Assembly: GCF_004340465.1 (NCBI RefSeq)
Contig: NZ_SLVV01000001.1
Coordinates: 186,001 to 250,000, forward strand
DNA length: 64,000 nucleotides
Reading direction: 5' to 3'
Source of the DNA: Mesobacillus foraminis
GTDB taxonomy: Bacteria > Bacillota > Bacilli > Bacillales > Cytobacillaceae
The position numbers and the translations under genes are program-made. Shown here one piece after another: positions 29,344-38,950 of this stretch. A model generated the notes under the pieces. It was not told the DNA's origin, did not search any database, and saw only the letters and a list, made by a program, of their open reading frames with translations. How positions within the stretch are numbered: position 1 is the stretch's first letter; every line of letters starts with the position of its first letter.

Positions 29344-30084
29344 TCAGAGGACAGCTTCTTGTTTCTTAAAAAACCGTACCGCTTTATCGCCCATCTGCGG
29401 TTTTTTCTCTGGCACCATATATAAAAGCGAAACGGGGAGCCCCTCCTCCTTCCACTTTAGACAGTACTGATTGATTAGTGCAGACTGCCTGTACGCCCTG
29501 CTTCCGGCAAGAACGTGAATAATTTCAACAGGGATTCCGTTATCTAATTCAGGGATTTCATAACCATTGTTATGCTCAACCAAGGCTTCAATATCTTCAG
29601 GATGCATGTTAAAAGAAAAGGACATTTCCTTAAGCAGCTTCTTGTAAAAGAATTTATGTTCTCTTTCCTGCTGAAGATGAGATTTAAGCGAAAGAATTGG
29701 ATTAATCAGCAGCAATGACCTGATTTTCGTGTCTGTCCGGATTAGCTTTAATGCTACCAGCGCCCCCATTCCTTCAGCCAGCACATGAATCTTTTCATTC
29801 AGGATTTCGTTTCTTTTAATATAGGCACATAGGCTTTGTGCCAGCTCCACAGCTTTTTGGCTTCCCCAATGCAACCCGTATAAATTGGAGTAAAAGATCG
29901 TATAGCCGGCCTTTTTTAGATCATTTAAAAGAGCACGTTTCCCTTCATTTTGTGTCCAAAAACTGGTTTCCTTGTCAACAAAATGCCTTTCATCCCCTAG
30001 AATTAAGATACCGAAACCATTTGGCCTGTCGGGATAGTGTATCATATTCCATTGGGTATCCAATCTAAAGTTCCGGTTCTCCAT
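29344..30084 (-). CDS. yjaU: YjaU, alpha/beta-hydrolase-like protein
   Basis: A 246-residue alpha/beta-hydrolase-like protein. The nucleophile elbow position reads LAEGMGAL (residues 102-109), with Glu rather than Ser, so it may not be an active serine hydrolase. A possible oxyanion region is GFGILILGDERH. Sixty-seven bases upstream of yjaV on the same strand, as in B. subtilis. AAAGGAG precedes the ATG. Confidence 0.7.
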   Translation of the reverse strand: MENRNFRLDTQWNMIHYPDRPNGFGILILGDERHFVDKETSFWTQNEGKRALLNDLKKAGYTIFYSNLYGLHWGSQKAVELAQSLCAYIKRNEILNEKIHVLAEGMGALVALKLIRTDTKIRSLLLINPILSLKSHLQQEREHKFFYKKLLKEMSFSFNMHPEDIEALVEHNNGYEIPELDNGIPVEIIHVLAGSRAYRQSALINQYCLKWKEEGLPVSLLYMVPEKKPQMGDKAVRFFKKQEAVL

Positions 30085-30358
30085 TATTACATCTCCTTTT
30101 ACAGTTTGTTCATATTAATGTATGAGGTTTCACATAAAATGAATGGGAGTTTGCCTAACGCAAAGGAGGTTATCACGAAAGATTGGATACACTGAATAAA
30201 AACCACTGCCTTTGTATATTATCTTACTATTTTGTTCCCGCTTACATTCTAGTTTAATTTGATATAAGACGGCTGTCGCTATTTTTTTAATTTTATTTAT
30301 TATTTTATTTTCTTATGATAAGATTAAATCGGAATCTATATAGGTTGAGGTGAAGATT

Positions 30359-30550
30359 ATGAAATATTTCTGGACTTTCTTCTGGACATTCCTTCTTGTT
30401 CAAATGCTTACATATGTAGCCGGTTCCATGATGGGAGTAGCGTACGATTTCCAAACAGGAGCGATTCTTGCAGTAGGTGCAACCATCTTTATTTTCATTT
30501 TACCGCTGTTGCTTCCTAACGAGCCCGCAGATTCTCATGGATCCCATTAA
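30359..30550 (+). CDS. yjzD: YjzD, DUF2929 small membrane protein
   Basis: A 63-residue protein with two transmembrane segments (about 3-24 and 33-53) and a His-containing tail, matching DUF2929/YjzD. Start at 30359 because GAGGTGAAG lies just upstream; a GTG three codons earlier overlaps the site. It is divergent from yjaU and convergent with clpB. B. subtilis has yjzD between yjzC and yjaU. Confidence 0.85.
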   Translation: MKYFWTFFWTFLLVQMLTYVAGSMMGVAYDFQTGAILAVGATIFIFILPLLLPNEPADSHGSH

Positions 30551-30558
30551 TTCTTCAG

Positions 30559-30590
30559 AAAAAGTCATCCTTAACAGAGGATGACTTTTT
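30559..30590. terminator. Terminator after yjzD
   Basis: AAAAAGTCATCC pairs with GGATGACTTTTT across an 8-base loop. The flanking A and T runs suit termination in both directions, serving yjzD and possibly clpB. Confidence 0.88.
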
Positions 30591-30621
30591 CTTTGTTTTG
30601 GCAGCGTCTATTCTTGGAGGG

Positions 30622-33219
30622 CTATTTTACCCTTACGGTTATTTCCTTCCCCTCCACCGATATTTCAGCTGTACTTTTTTCACGTATGGTGCCGGCAATA
30701 ATTTCCCTTGCCAGCTTTGTTTCAACCTGCCTCTGGATGAATCTCTTTAAAGGCCTTGCCCCATAGACAGGATCAAAGCCATTGACAGCAATAAATTCCT
30801 TCGCTTCATCGCTGATTGAAATCTGGATTTGCTGAGGTGACAATCTTTTCTGAAGATCTTCTGCCAGCTTGGAAACAATTGCCTTTATTTCCCTTAGGCG
30901 CAGCGGCTTAAACAAGATCATTTCATCGACACGATTAAGAAATTCCGGCCGGAAGTGGCTGCGAAGCTGTGACATAGCCATTTCTCTAACCTCTTCAGAA
31001 ATTCCCTCTTCTTTGGCAGACTGGTCCAGCAAGAAATGAGAACCAATATTAGAGGTCATAATAATGACGGTGTTTTTAAAATCTACGGTTCTTCCCTGAG
31101 AATCTGTAATCCTTCCATCATCAAGCATTTGGAGCAGGATATTGAACACTTCCGGATGGGCCTTCTCAATTTCGTCGAGAAGAATGACAGAATAAGGCTT
31201 CCTCCTTACAGCTTCTGTCAGCTGGCCGCCTTCTTCATATCCAACATACCCTGGCGGAGCGCCAATCAATCTGGATACAGCATGTTTTTCCATGTATTCT
31301 GACATGTCCATTCGAATCATCTGTTCTTCACTATCGAACAATGCCTCGGCTAGTGTCTTGGCCAGCTCTGTTTTCCCAACCCCTGTCGGTCCCAGAAAAA
31401 TGAAAGATCCTATAGGCCTGTTCGGATCCTTGATCCCGGCCCTTGCGCGAAGGACAGCATCCGACACAAGTGATACCGCTTCTTCTTGTCCTATTACACG
31501 GTCATGCAGGATGCTTTCAAGCCGGAGCAGCTTTTCCCTCTCTCCCTCAACAAGCCTTGTTACCGGAACACCTGTCCACCTGGCAACAATGGAAGCAATT
31601 TCTTCTTCCGTTACTTCTTCGCGAAGCAGGCGCCCTTCCTTTTCTCCCCCAATTTCAGACTCAAGCTCTTTTAATTCTTTTTCTAGAGCGGGTATCCTGC
31701 CGTGCCTTAGCTCGGCCGCTTTATTCAGATCATATTCATTTTCAGCCTTTTCCAGCTGATGCCTAAGGGCCTCCAGAGTCTCCCTTTTTTCCTGGACACT
31801 TTGGATTCCTTCCTTTTCTTTTTGCCATTTCCCTTTCATCGTCCCCGCGATATCCCGCAAATCAGCCAGCTCTTTCTGCAATGCCTGAAGCCTGTCCTCA
31901 CTCGCCTCGTCCTTTTCTTTCTGAAGGGCCGCTTCTTCTATTTCAAGCTGCATAATCCTTCGGGTGACCTCATCCAGCTCTGTTGGCATCGAGTCGATTT
32001 CTGTACGGATCATGGCACAGGCTTCATCCACCAAATCAATGGCTTTATCCGGAAGGAAACGGTCTGTAATATACCGATCGGACAAAGTAGCCGCGGCAAC
32101 AATGGCCCTGTCATGGATGTTAACACCATGGTGGATTTCAAATCTTTCTTTTAATCCTCTTAGTATTGATATTGTGTCTTCAACATTAGGTTCCTGGACT
32201 AATACCTGCTGGAACCTTCGCTCAAGAGCTGGATCCTTTTCAATATATTTCCTGTGCTCATCCAGCGTCGTGGCACCAATGCAATGCAGTTCTCCCCTTG
32301 CCAGCATGGGTTTCAGCATATTGCCTGCATCCATAGCCCCTTCCGTTTTGCCCGCGCCAACAATCGTATGGAGCTCATCAATAAATAGCAGGATTTTTCC
32401 TTCACTCTTTTTCACTTCGTTCAAGACTGCTTTCAGCCTCTCCTCAAATTCTCCCCGAAACTTTGCACCTGCTATGAGTGAACTCATATCAAGGGCAAAA
32501 ATGGTCTTATCCTTCAGGCCTTCCGGAACATCTTTACGGATAATTCTCTGGGCCAGCCCTTCAACAATAGCTGTTTTCCCAACCCCTGGTTCACCTATTA
32601 GAACGGGATTATTCTTGGTCTTCCTCGAAAGAATCCTGATTACATTGCGAATTTCACCGTCACGCCCAATTACAGGATCCATCCTGTTTTTCCTTGCTTC
32701 TTCAACAAGGTCTCTTCCATATTTCTTTAATGCATCGTAGCCTGCTTCAGGATTTTGAGAAGTCACCCTTGTATTCCCCCTTATCTCTTTTATAGCACTC
32801 ATCAGCTTTTCCCTGCTGAGCCTCTTTTGTTCCAGCAGCTCCCCAACTTCTGTTTTAGCCTTCTGCATGGCAAGGAGGAGATGTTCTGCCGATAAATATT
32901 CATCATGAAAATGCTTCATTTCTTCCCCGGCTGCTAACATGAGTCTTTGCAGAGAAGCAGTGATATATAATTTACCTGCTTCTCCGCCGGTAATTGTAAC
33001 TTCTGGTTTCTTGTTAAGCAGCTCCTGCAATGCTTGAATGTAATCCTGTGTTCTTTCACCTGCACGTTCCAGGATTGTTGCTGCCAGGCTCTCGTCCAGC
33101 TCAAGCATGGCGAGAAGGAGATGTGCTTCATCTACTTCCTGGTGACTCCTTTTGGCAGCCAGAGCCTGAGCTTCGGTAAAAGCCTGCTGTGTCCGTTCAG
33201 TCATCATATTGAAATCCAT
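30622..33219 (-). CDS. clpB: Disaggregase chaperone ClpB
   Basis: An 865-residue AAA+ disaggregase that, with DnaK, resolubilises aggregated proteins. Order: N-domain (1-145), first ATPase with Walker A GEPGVGKT (near 207), middle coiled coil (about 400-525, [15 protein letters not shown]), second ATPase with Walker [10 protein letters not shown] (near 607). B. subtilis 168 lacks clpB, so this is an insertion relative to that order between yjzC and yjzD. A CtsR-like operator lies immediately upstream. Confidence 0.97.
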   Translation of the reverse strand: MDFNMMTERTQQAFTEAQALAAKRSHQEVDEAHLLLAMLELDESLAATILERAGERTQDYIQALQELLNKKPEVTITGGEAGKLYITASLQRLMLAAGEEMKHFHDEYLSAEHLLLAMQKAKTEVGELLEQKRLSREKLMSAIKEIRGNTRVTSQNPEAGYDALKKYGRDLVEEARKNRMDPVIGRDGEIRNVIRILSRKTKNNPVLIGEPGVGKTAIVEGLAQRIIRKDVPEGLKDKTIFALDMSSLIAGAKFRGEFEERLKAVLNEVKKSEGKILLFIDELHTIVGAGKTEGAMDAGNMLKPMLARGELHCIGATTLDEHRKYIEKDPALERRFQQVLVQEPNVEDTISILRGLKERFEIHHGVNIHDRAIVAAATLSDRYITDRFLPDKAIDLVDEACAMIRTEIDSMPTELDEVTRRIMQLEIEEAALQKEKDEASEDRLQALQKELADLRDIAGTMKGKWQKEKEGIQSVQEKRETLEALRHQLEKAENEYDLNKAAELRHGRIPALEKELKELESEIGGEKEGRLLREEVTEEEIASIVARWTGVPVTRLVEGEREKLLRLESILHDRVIGQEEAVSLVSDAVLRARAGIKDPNRPIGSFIFLGPTGVGKTELAKTLAEALFDSEEQMIRMDMSEYMEKHAVSRLIGAPPGYVGYEEGGQLTEAVRRKPYSVILLDEIEKAHPEVFNILLQMLDDGRITDSQGRTVDFKNTVIIMTSNIGSHFLLDQSAKEEGISEEVREMAMSQLRSHFRPEFLNRVDEMILFKPLRLREIKAIVSKLAEDLQKRLSPQQIQISISDEAKEFIAVNGFDPVYGARPLKRFIQRQVETKLAREIIAGTIREKSTAEISVEGKEITVRVK

Positions 33220-33231
33220 TTATCCATCCCC

Positions 33232-33248
33232 TTTGACCAATACTGACC
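33232..33248 (-). promoter_or_regulatory. CtsR-like operator of clpB
   Basis: On the minus strand GGTCAGT-ATT-GGTCAAA matches the CtsR tandem heptad (RGTCAAA-N3-RGTCAAA) with one perfect and one 5/7 arm. It begins 10 bases after TATAAT (33258-33263), so it would overlap the transcription start. Confidence 0.75.
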
Positions 33249-33257
33249 TTTTAATTC

Positions 33258-33263
33258 ATTATA
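33258..33263 (-). promoter_or_regulatory. -10 element of the clpB promoter
   Basis: TATAAT on the minus strand, about 40 bases upstream of clpB and directly before the CtsR-like operator. No clear -35 is seen at 16-18 bp. Confidence 0.5.
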
Positions 33264-33278
33264 CTCTTTTCTATACCC

Positions 33279-33309
33279 AAAAAGAAAGCCACCCCAATTG
33301 GATGGCTTT
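33279..33309 (-). terminator. yjzC terminator
   Basis: Minus strand AAAGCCATCC pairs with GGTGGCTTT and is followed by CTTTTT. It sits between yjzC and the clpB promoter. Confidence 0.75.
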
Positions 33310-33324
33310 GATTTGTCCGTTTAT

Positions 33325-33504
33325 TTATGGCTTTCTCTGATATGTCCAAAGCCTGTTGTGATTGGAGTTCTCAGGAAAAGAGTCTCCGGCTCTCAGTTTA
33401 ATTTTTTGCGGGTTATTTACATTGCTGCCGGTCTCCCCAATTTCAATGTATACACCATTATTGGGAGCCTTCTGACCTGCGCGAAACTGACGGTTTTGGC
33501 CCAT
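33325..33504 (-). CDS. yjzC: YjzC small conserved protein
   Basis: A 59-residue protein starting MGQNRQFRAGQKAPNNG and ending NRLWTYQRKP, translated by hand from the minus strand. It matches YjzC of B. subtilis closely in length and sequence. It is hydrophilic, with no membrane segment; the family has no assigned function. GGAGGCAGATGC precedes the ATG. It lies between argF and clpB; in B. subtilis yjzC follows argF. Confidence 0.92.
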   Translation of the reverse strand: MGQNRQFRAGQKAPNNGVYIEIGETGSNVNNPQKIKLRAGDSFPENSNHNRLWTYQRKP

Positions 33505-33633
33505 GCATCTGCCTCCTTGCTTCGATGATTTGCCCTTTCATAGTATGCCCGCATGCAAATCGCCCATTAAGGCAAATTTCACCAAGCAAAAAGCATGGGT
33601 TTTCACCTGTACAGTTAAGTCCCCTTAGGGTTG

Positions 33634-33660
33634 TCCCACGCGGAAATGGAAATCAACAAC
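33634..33660. repeat. Remnant of a GTTGATTTCC-type intergenic repeat
   Basis: On the minus strand GTTGATTTCCATTTCCGCG resembles one end of an intergenic repeat I recall as common in Bacillaceae, and matches GTTGATTTCCGTTCC at 43623. Both copies lie beside TGTAGACAA inverted repeats. The rest of 33505-33684 holds no gene. Confidence 0.45.
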
Positions 33661-33684
33661 CCCATGTGTAATCCAACCAAAAAA

Positions 33685-33751
33685 AGACTGTAGACAAGCC
33701 CGATTTTCATCGAGTTTGTCTACAGTCTGAGGCATGGGTTTTCACCCATGC
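33685..33751 (-). terminator. argF / arg operon terminator
   Basis: A 13-bp perfect stem (AGACTGTAGACAA / TTGTCTACAGTCT) with further CGAT pairing inside is followed on the minus strand by seven T. Just before it, overlapping the argF stop, is a second hairpin GCATGGG / CCCATGC (33732-33751). Confidence 0.9.
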
Positions 33752-34698
33752 TAATCTTTCAGGAGTTCTACCAACAAAGCTTTTTGAGCATGCAGGCGGT
33801 TCCCTGCCTGGTCAAACACGACCGAGTTTGGACCATCGATAACTTCTGCTGTCACTTCCTCGCCTCTGTGAGCTGGAAGACAATGCATAAAGATGTAATC
33901 TGGCTTTGCAAATGCCGTAAGCTTTTCATTCACCTGATAATCGTGAAAGTCCTTTAGCCTTTGTTCGTTTTCAGCTTCCTGCCCCATGCTGGTCCAGACA
34001 TCAGTATAGATTGCATCCGCATCTTTAACAGCTTCAGCGGCACTTTCCGTTATTGTGATCCGGGTCCCATTTTGATCGGCAATTTCCTGGCATTTTAAAA
34101 TGACTTGTTCGTCAGGCCAATAGGCCTTTGGAGCACCCAGGGCAAAATCAATTCCTAATTTGGCACAGATCGCCATTAATGAATTGGCGACATTATTGCC
34201 ATCCCCTACGTAAGCCATCTTCAGTCCTTTTAACGTTCCTTTTTGTTCAAAAAGTGTCAATACGTCTGCAAGTGCCTGGCAAGGGTGGGCCAGATCCGTG
34301 AGACCATTAATTACTGGCACATCTGAATGAACGGCCAGCTCCTCGACTCTCTGATGAGAGAAAGTACGGATCATAATGGCATCTACATAATGAGAAAGAA
34401 CCTTTGCTGTGTCTGAAATTGGCTCCCCGCGGCCAAGCTGGGAATCCGTGCTGTTCATGTAGATTGCCTGGCCTCCAAGCTGAAGCATTCCAGCTTCAAA
34501 GGAAACGCGGGTCCTTGTTGAGTTTTTTTCAAAAATCATTCCTAGGATTTTTCCTGCTAATGGCTTTTCACCTTCGCCTTTAGTTTTAAGGTTATAAGCA
34601 TTTTCAACCAAAAGAGCGATTTCTTCATTTGTATATTCTGAAATGGTCAAAAAATGTTTGCCTTTTAATGTAGATGATACGTTTTCAACTGCCGTCAT
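33751..34698 (-). CDS. argF: Ornithine carbamoyltransferase
   Basis: A 315-residue enzyme making citrulline from ornithine and carbamoyl phosphate. Motifs are NSTRTRVSFE (carbamoyl-phosphate binding), DLAHPCQALAD and MHCLPAHRG (ornithine binding). The start ATG at 34698 overlaps the carB stop as ATGA; the frame extends upstream but is within carB. Last gene of the arginine operon. Confidence 0.97.
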   Translation of the reverse strand: MTAVENVSSTLKGKHFLTISEYTNEEIALLVENAYNLKTKGEGEKPLAGKILGMIFEKNSTRTRVSFEAGMLQLGGQAIYMNSTDSQLGRGEPISDTAKVLSHYVDAIMIRTFSHQRVEELAVHSDVPVINGLTDLAHPCQALADVLTLFEQKGTLKGLKMAYVGDGNNVANSLMAICAKLGIDFALGAPKAYWPDEQVILKCQEIADQNGTRITITESAAEAVKDADAIYTDVWTSMGQEAENEQRLKDFHDYQVNEKLTAFAKPDYIFMHCLPAHRGEEVTAEVIDGPNSVVFDQAGNRLHAQKALLVELLKD

Positions 34699-37600
34699 TT
34701 TACACTCACACCTTTTTTTATTTGAGTTAGCCATTCTCCCATTGGTTTAACATTCCATTCTTCTGCCCTATTTCCTCTTAGAAACGCTTTAATGGTTTCC
34801 TCATTTGAAAAAACAAGCTTCCGCTGACGAATGGCCCATTGGCGGAGAGCAACATCATCTTGACCAATCCCGTTACAAAATACGCCCGCAATTTTTTCTG
34901 GTTCTGGGAAGGAACCATCAAAATGTACCAAATCAATATTGCTCAGGCCAGCTTTATTAATGAGCTGGACGTCCAGGGAGGTTGAAGAGCTGAATAGAAC
35001 TCTGTTTCCCTTCTTAGGAGCTATGGAAGAAAAATACTTCTTCAGCGCCTCTTCGATCGTTGCTCCAACACTGATACCTTCGCCTGTTGACATCATTTGG
35101 GGACCTGTCTTCAAATCAAGTCCTCTGAGAGCAAAGTTTGAAAACACAGGATACTTAAGACATACATAATCACTTTTTTCATTATCTAGTACAGGCAGCT
35201 CATTTTTCGACATTTTATATTTCCCGAGCAATATTTTTGTCGCCTTATTAACTAGAGAGGTCCCGGTGACTTTACTCACAATCGGCATAGTTCGGCTTGA
35301 ACGAGGGTTTACCTCAAGAATATAGACATTGTTTCCTTCAATGATATACTGAATATTCATTAAGCCCTTATATCCAGTTTCTTTAACGATTCTCGATGCA
35401 TAATCAACGATTTTCCCTTTAACTTCCTCACTTAAAGTCTGTGCAGGAATCATCGAAAGGCTGTCACCTGAATGGACACCTGTTTTTTCAATATGCTCCA
35501 TTATTGCTGGGACAATGATATATTCCCCGTCAGCCGCGAGATCAATTTCCGCCTCATTCGCCGGCAAAAATTGGTCAACAAGGACAGGATACTGAATTAC
35601 TTGCCCTTCCAGATAGCTTTTCAGGCCATGATCTTCATGTATGACCACCATATCCTGGCCTCCTATGACATAGGAAGGACGAATAAGGACCGGATAGCCG
35701 ATTGTCTGGACAGCTTTTATTAACTCTTGTTCCTCACAAGCTGTAACCCCCTTGACCCTAGGGATTTGAAGGCGGTCGAGCAGTTCATAAAACTTATCCC
35801 TGTCTTCAAACGTATCAATCATATCAGAGCTAGTTCCGAGCAGCTTGATGCCATGCTCTTCAAGGGCGCTGGCCAAATTTAAGGCAGTCTGTCCGCCAAG
35901 CTGGACAATGGCTTCCTCAATTCCTTCAGCTTCGACTACATTCAAGATTTCCTCCAGGCACAGCGGTTCAAAATATAAGCGGTCTGATAGTGCAAAGTCT
36001 GTACTTACTGTCTCGGGATTATTATTAATCATAATTGTTTCAATGTTTTCTTCCTTAAGTGCCAGCACCCCATGCACAGAACAGTAGTCAAACTCGATTC
36101 CCTGGCCAATGCGGATAGGCCCGCTGCCGAGAATTAAAATTTTGCGTTTTTCTGTTTTAGGGGCTTCATTTTCGCCAAAATAGGCAGAATAGAAATAGTT
36201 AGAGCCTGATTCAAATTCAGCTGCACAAGTATCAACCATTTTATAGCTTGGCTTAACCCCGAGCTTGCTCCTTAAGCTTCTCAGCCCGGATTCACTCATG
36301 CCCCACGCTTTACCAAGGTACTCATCACTGAACCCTTTCTCTTTCAAAAAGGATAGCTTTTGGGCTGTCACGTCAGAAGCCGTTAGAGATGCAATTTCTT
36401 TCTCAAGCTGTACAAGATTTTCTAATTTCGATAAGAAAAATAAATCAACCTTCGTCTTTTGGTGGATGACTTCCTTTTTTACCCCTTTGCGGAGTAATTC
36501 CATGATAACAAAGAGTCGCTCATCGGACTGGTCAGAAAGGATTTCATCAAGCTGCTCAATTGTCTTTTCCTTCAGTCGGGCCAGATTCAAATCTGAAACA
36601 TTCATATCCAGCGAACGGACCGCCTTCAATAAGGCGCGCTCAAAGTTTCGGTCAATCCCCATTGCCTCTCCCGTTGCTTTCATTTGTGTGCCAAGCCGGC
36701 GTTCAATGCCCGGGAATTTATCGAATGGCCATTTTGGGATTTTTACGACTACATAGTCAAGAGCTGGTTCATAGCTGGCATAGGTATTCCCCGTTACAGG
36801 ATTTTTTAATTCAGATAGAAGATACCCTACAGCAAGTTTCGCGGCCATTCTGGCAATCGGGTAGCCTGTGGCCTTTGAAGCAAGGGCTGAAGACCTGCTG
36901 ACACGAGGGTTCACTTCAATCAGGTAATAATTCTTGCTCTCTGGATCCAGGGCAAACTGGATATTGCAGCCGCCGACAATCCCAAGGGCAGAGATAATTT
37001 TTACTGCCGCAGAGCGGAGCATTTGATACTCACGGTCTGTTAATGTCTGCGACGGAGCAACGACAATGGAATCACCTGTGTGAATTCCGACAGGGTCAAA
37101 GTTTTCCATGTTGCATATAGCGATACAGGTCCCATTGCAATCACGCATCATTTCATATTCAACTTCTTTAAACCCGGCGATGCTCTTTTCAATTAAGCAT
37201 TGATGAATCGGGCTCTCGTTCAATCCTCCGCTTACCAGGGTGACAAGCTCTTCTTTAGAATCCGCAATGCCTCCTCCGGTTCCTCCAAGTGTATAGGCAG
37301 GTCTGACAATTAACGGAAACCCTGTCTCATCAGCGAACTTAACTGCTTCCGCGACACTGTGAACGACTTCACTTTCGGGTACAGGTTCATTAAGTTCATG
37401 CATCAGGCTTCGGAAAGCATCTCTGTCCTCTCCTTGTTTAATTGACGCTATGGAGGTACCGAGAACTTTAAGGCCATACTTGTTGATTATTCCCTGCTCG
37501 CTCAGCTGAAAGGCCAGGTTCAGTCCCGCCTGGCCTCCAAGCGTAGCAAGAAGCCCGTCCGGTTGTTCCTTTATGATGATTTTTTCAACACTTTCGACCG

Positions 37601-37808
37601 TCATCGGTTCAAAATAAACAGCGTCAGCAAATACAGGGTCTGTCATCACCGTAGCCGGATTGTTATTAAGCAGGATCACTCGATACCCTTCTTCTTTAAG
37701 CGCGATACATGCTTGGGTTCCTGCATAATCGAATTCGGCTGCCTGGCCGATGATAATCGGCCCAGAACCAATAACTAAGATAGATTTAATGCTTGTATCT
37801 TTAGGCAT
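34695..37808 (-). CDS. carB: Carbamoyl-phosphate synthase large subunit, arginine type
   Basis: A 1037-residue enzyme with two ATP-grasp halves: the first from about residue 1 (ILVIGSGPIIIGQ), the second near residue 550 (ILGSGPIRIGQG). C-terminal MGS-like allosteric domain from about 930. It is shorter than pyrimidine-type PyrAB (about 1070 aa), consistent with an arginine-specific enzyme. It overlaps carA by 8 bases and argF by 4, so translation is probably coupled across the three genes. Confidence 0.97.
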   Translation of the reverse strand: MPKDTSIKSILVIGSGPIIIGQAAEFDYAGTQACIALKEEGYRVILLNNNPATVMTDPVFADAVYFEPMTVESVEKIIIKEQPDGLLATLGGQAGLNLAFQLSEQGIINKYGLKVLGTSIASIKQGEDRDAFRSLMHELNEPVPESEVVHSVAEAVKFADETGFPLIVRPAYTLGGTGGGIADSKEELVTLVSGGLNESPIHQCLIEKSIAGFKEVEYEMMRDCNGTCIAICNMENFDPVGIHTGDSIVVAPSQTLTDREYQMLRSAAVKIISALGIVGGCNIQFALDPESKNYYLIEVNPRVSRSSALASKATGYPIARMAAKLAVGYLLSELKNPVTGNTYASYEPALDYVVVKIPKWPFDKFPGIERRLGTQMKATGEAMGIDRNFERALLKAVRSLDMNVSDLNLARLKEKTIEQLDEILSDQSDERLFVIMELLRKGVKKEVIHQKTKVDLFFLSKLENLVQLEKEIASLTASDVTAQKLSFLKEKGFSDEYLGKAWGMSESGLRSLRSKLGVKPSYKMVDTCAAEFESGSNYFYSAYFGENEAPKTEKRKILILGSGPIRIGQGIEFDYCSVHGVLALKEENIETIMINNNPETVSTDFALSDRLYFEPLCLEEILNVVEAEGIEEAIVQLGGQTALNLASALEEHGIKLLGTSSDMIDTFEDRDKFYELLDRLQIPRVKGVTACEEQELIKAVQTIGYPVLIRPSYVIGGQDMVVIHEDHGLKSYLEGQVIQYPVLVDQFLPANEAEIDLAADGEYIIVPAIMEHIEKTGVHSGDSLSMIPAQTLSEEVKGKIVDYASRIVKETGYKGLMNIQYIIEGNNVYILEVNPRSSRTMPIVSKVTGTSLVNKATKILLGKYKMSKNELPVLDNEKSDYVCLKYPVFSNFALRGLDLKTGPQMMSTGEGISVGATIEEALKKYFSSIAPKKGNRVLFSSSTSLDVQLINKAGLSNIDLVHFDGSFPEPEKIAGVFCNGIGQDDVALRQWAIRQRKLVFSNEETIKAFLRGNRAEEWNVKPMGEWLTQIKKGVSVK

Positions 37809-38880
37809 AATTCACAACTCTCCGCTTCGTTGTCGTCACTAGTTCGATAAATTCGTCAAAAATAAATTCACTGTCCGCTGGCCCAGGATGGGCTTCAGGA
37901 TGAAATTGCACTGTAACCAGAGGCAAAAACTGGTGGGAAAGCCCTTCAACAGACCCATCATTGCAGTTAATGAATCTTGCCGACAGTCCGGCTTGCTGGA
38001 TGCTTTCTTCATCTACAACATAACTATGGTTCTGGGAAGACATGAACACCTGACCCGTTTCACGGTCACATACAGGCTGATTGGCCCCTCTGTGCCCAAA
38101 TAACATTTTCTTTGTGTTGCCGCCCAAAGCGAGTGCTGCCAGCTGATGTCCAAGACAAATCCCTAAAGTTGGGTAGCTTTCAATCACTTTTTTTATTTCA
38201 GGAAGATATTTATGCAAATCTTTTGGATCCCCAGGTCCATTTGACAGCAGTACACCGTCCGGATTAAGGGCCTTTATAGATTCAAATGTACTATCGTAAG
38301 GCACAACGGTAACCTGGCACTGCTTTTTAAGCAGACTGTCGAGGATGGACTTCTTGTACCCGAAGTCGAACAGCACAATATGCTTTTCGCCGTTCCCATA
38401 AACCATTTCTTTTTGCGTGGACACCTTGCTCACTTTTAATCCTTCGCTTAAATCAAAGGCCCCGTCAAAACTTGCATCCTTAGCCAGTGCTGCTGGCATT
38501 GAGCCATGCTGGCGAATCCTTTTGACGACAGACCTTGTATCAATATGGGACAGCACAGGGATATTCCATTTCTTCAGGTATTCACTCATGCTCATCTCGG
38601 ATTCATAGTGAAAACAATCAGTCTCTGCTTCATAAACAATGACTGCCGCAGGCTGTGGCTGGATGCTTTCTGCGTCTTCCTTATTAATTCCGTAGTTCCC
38701 TATCAGGGGATAGGTAAATACTACAATTTGATCTCTATATGAAGGGTCCGTCAATACTTCCTGGTACCCCGTCATTCCTGTAAAAAAGACTATTTCTCCC
38801 TTAACATTGGCCTCAGGTGCCGGTCCTGACCAAATTCCTTTGTAGGACTCGCCATCAGCAAGATGTAAATATCCGTCCAT
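37801..38880 (-). CDS. carA: Carbamoyl-phosphate synthase small subunit, arginine type
   Basis: A 359-residue glutaminase subunit with the N-terminal CPSase domain (MDGYLHLADGESYKG) and C-terminal class I amidotransferase. Catalytic Cys is in GICLGHQLAALALG, with His and Glu in QFHPEAHPGP. Start at 38880 from GTGAGGTG upstream. Fourth from last enzyme step of the operon, 70 bases after argD. Confidence 0.95.
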   Translation of the reverse strand: MDGYLHLADGESYKGIWSGPAPEANVKGEIVFFTGMTGYQEVLTDPSYRDQIVVFTYPLIGNYGINKEDAESIQPQPAAVIVYEAETDCFHYESEMSMSEYLKKWNIPVLSHIDTRSVVKRIRQHGSMPAALAKDASFDGAFDLSEGLKVSKVSTQKEMVYGNGEKHIVLFDFGYKKSILDSLLKKQCQVTVVPYDSTFESIKALNPDGVLLSNGPGDPKDLHKYLPEIKKVIESYPTLGICLGHQLAALALGGNTKKMLFGHRGANQPVCDRETGQVFMSSQNHSYVVDEESIQQAGLSARFINCNDGSVEGLSHQFLPLVTVQFHPEAHPGPADSEFIFDEFIELVTTTKRRVVNYA

Positions 38881-38950
38881 TGCACACCTCACACTTGAAT
38901 ATTTATATACTCTAATCAATATTTATTCATTTTTGGTGAAAAAGATACAG

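Noticed and set aside
31964-32740. Plus-strand frame of 258 codons
   Set aside because: It is antisense to clpB; Ser-rich composition reflects the reverse complement of conserved coding sequence.
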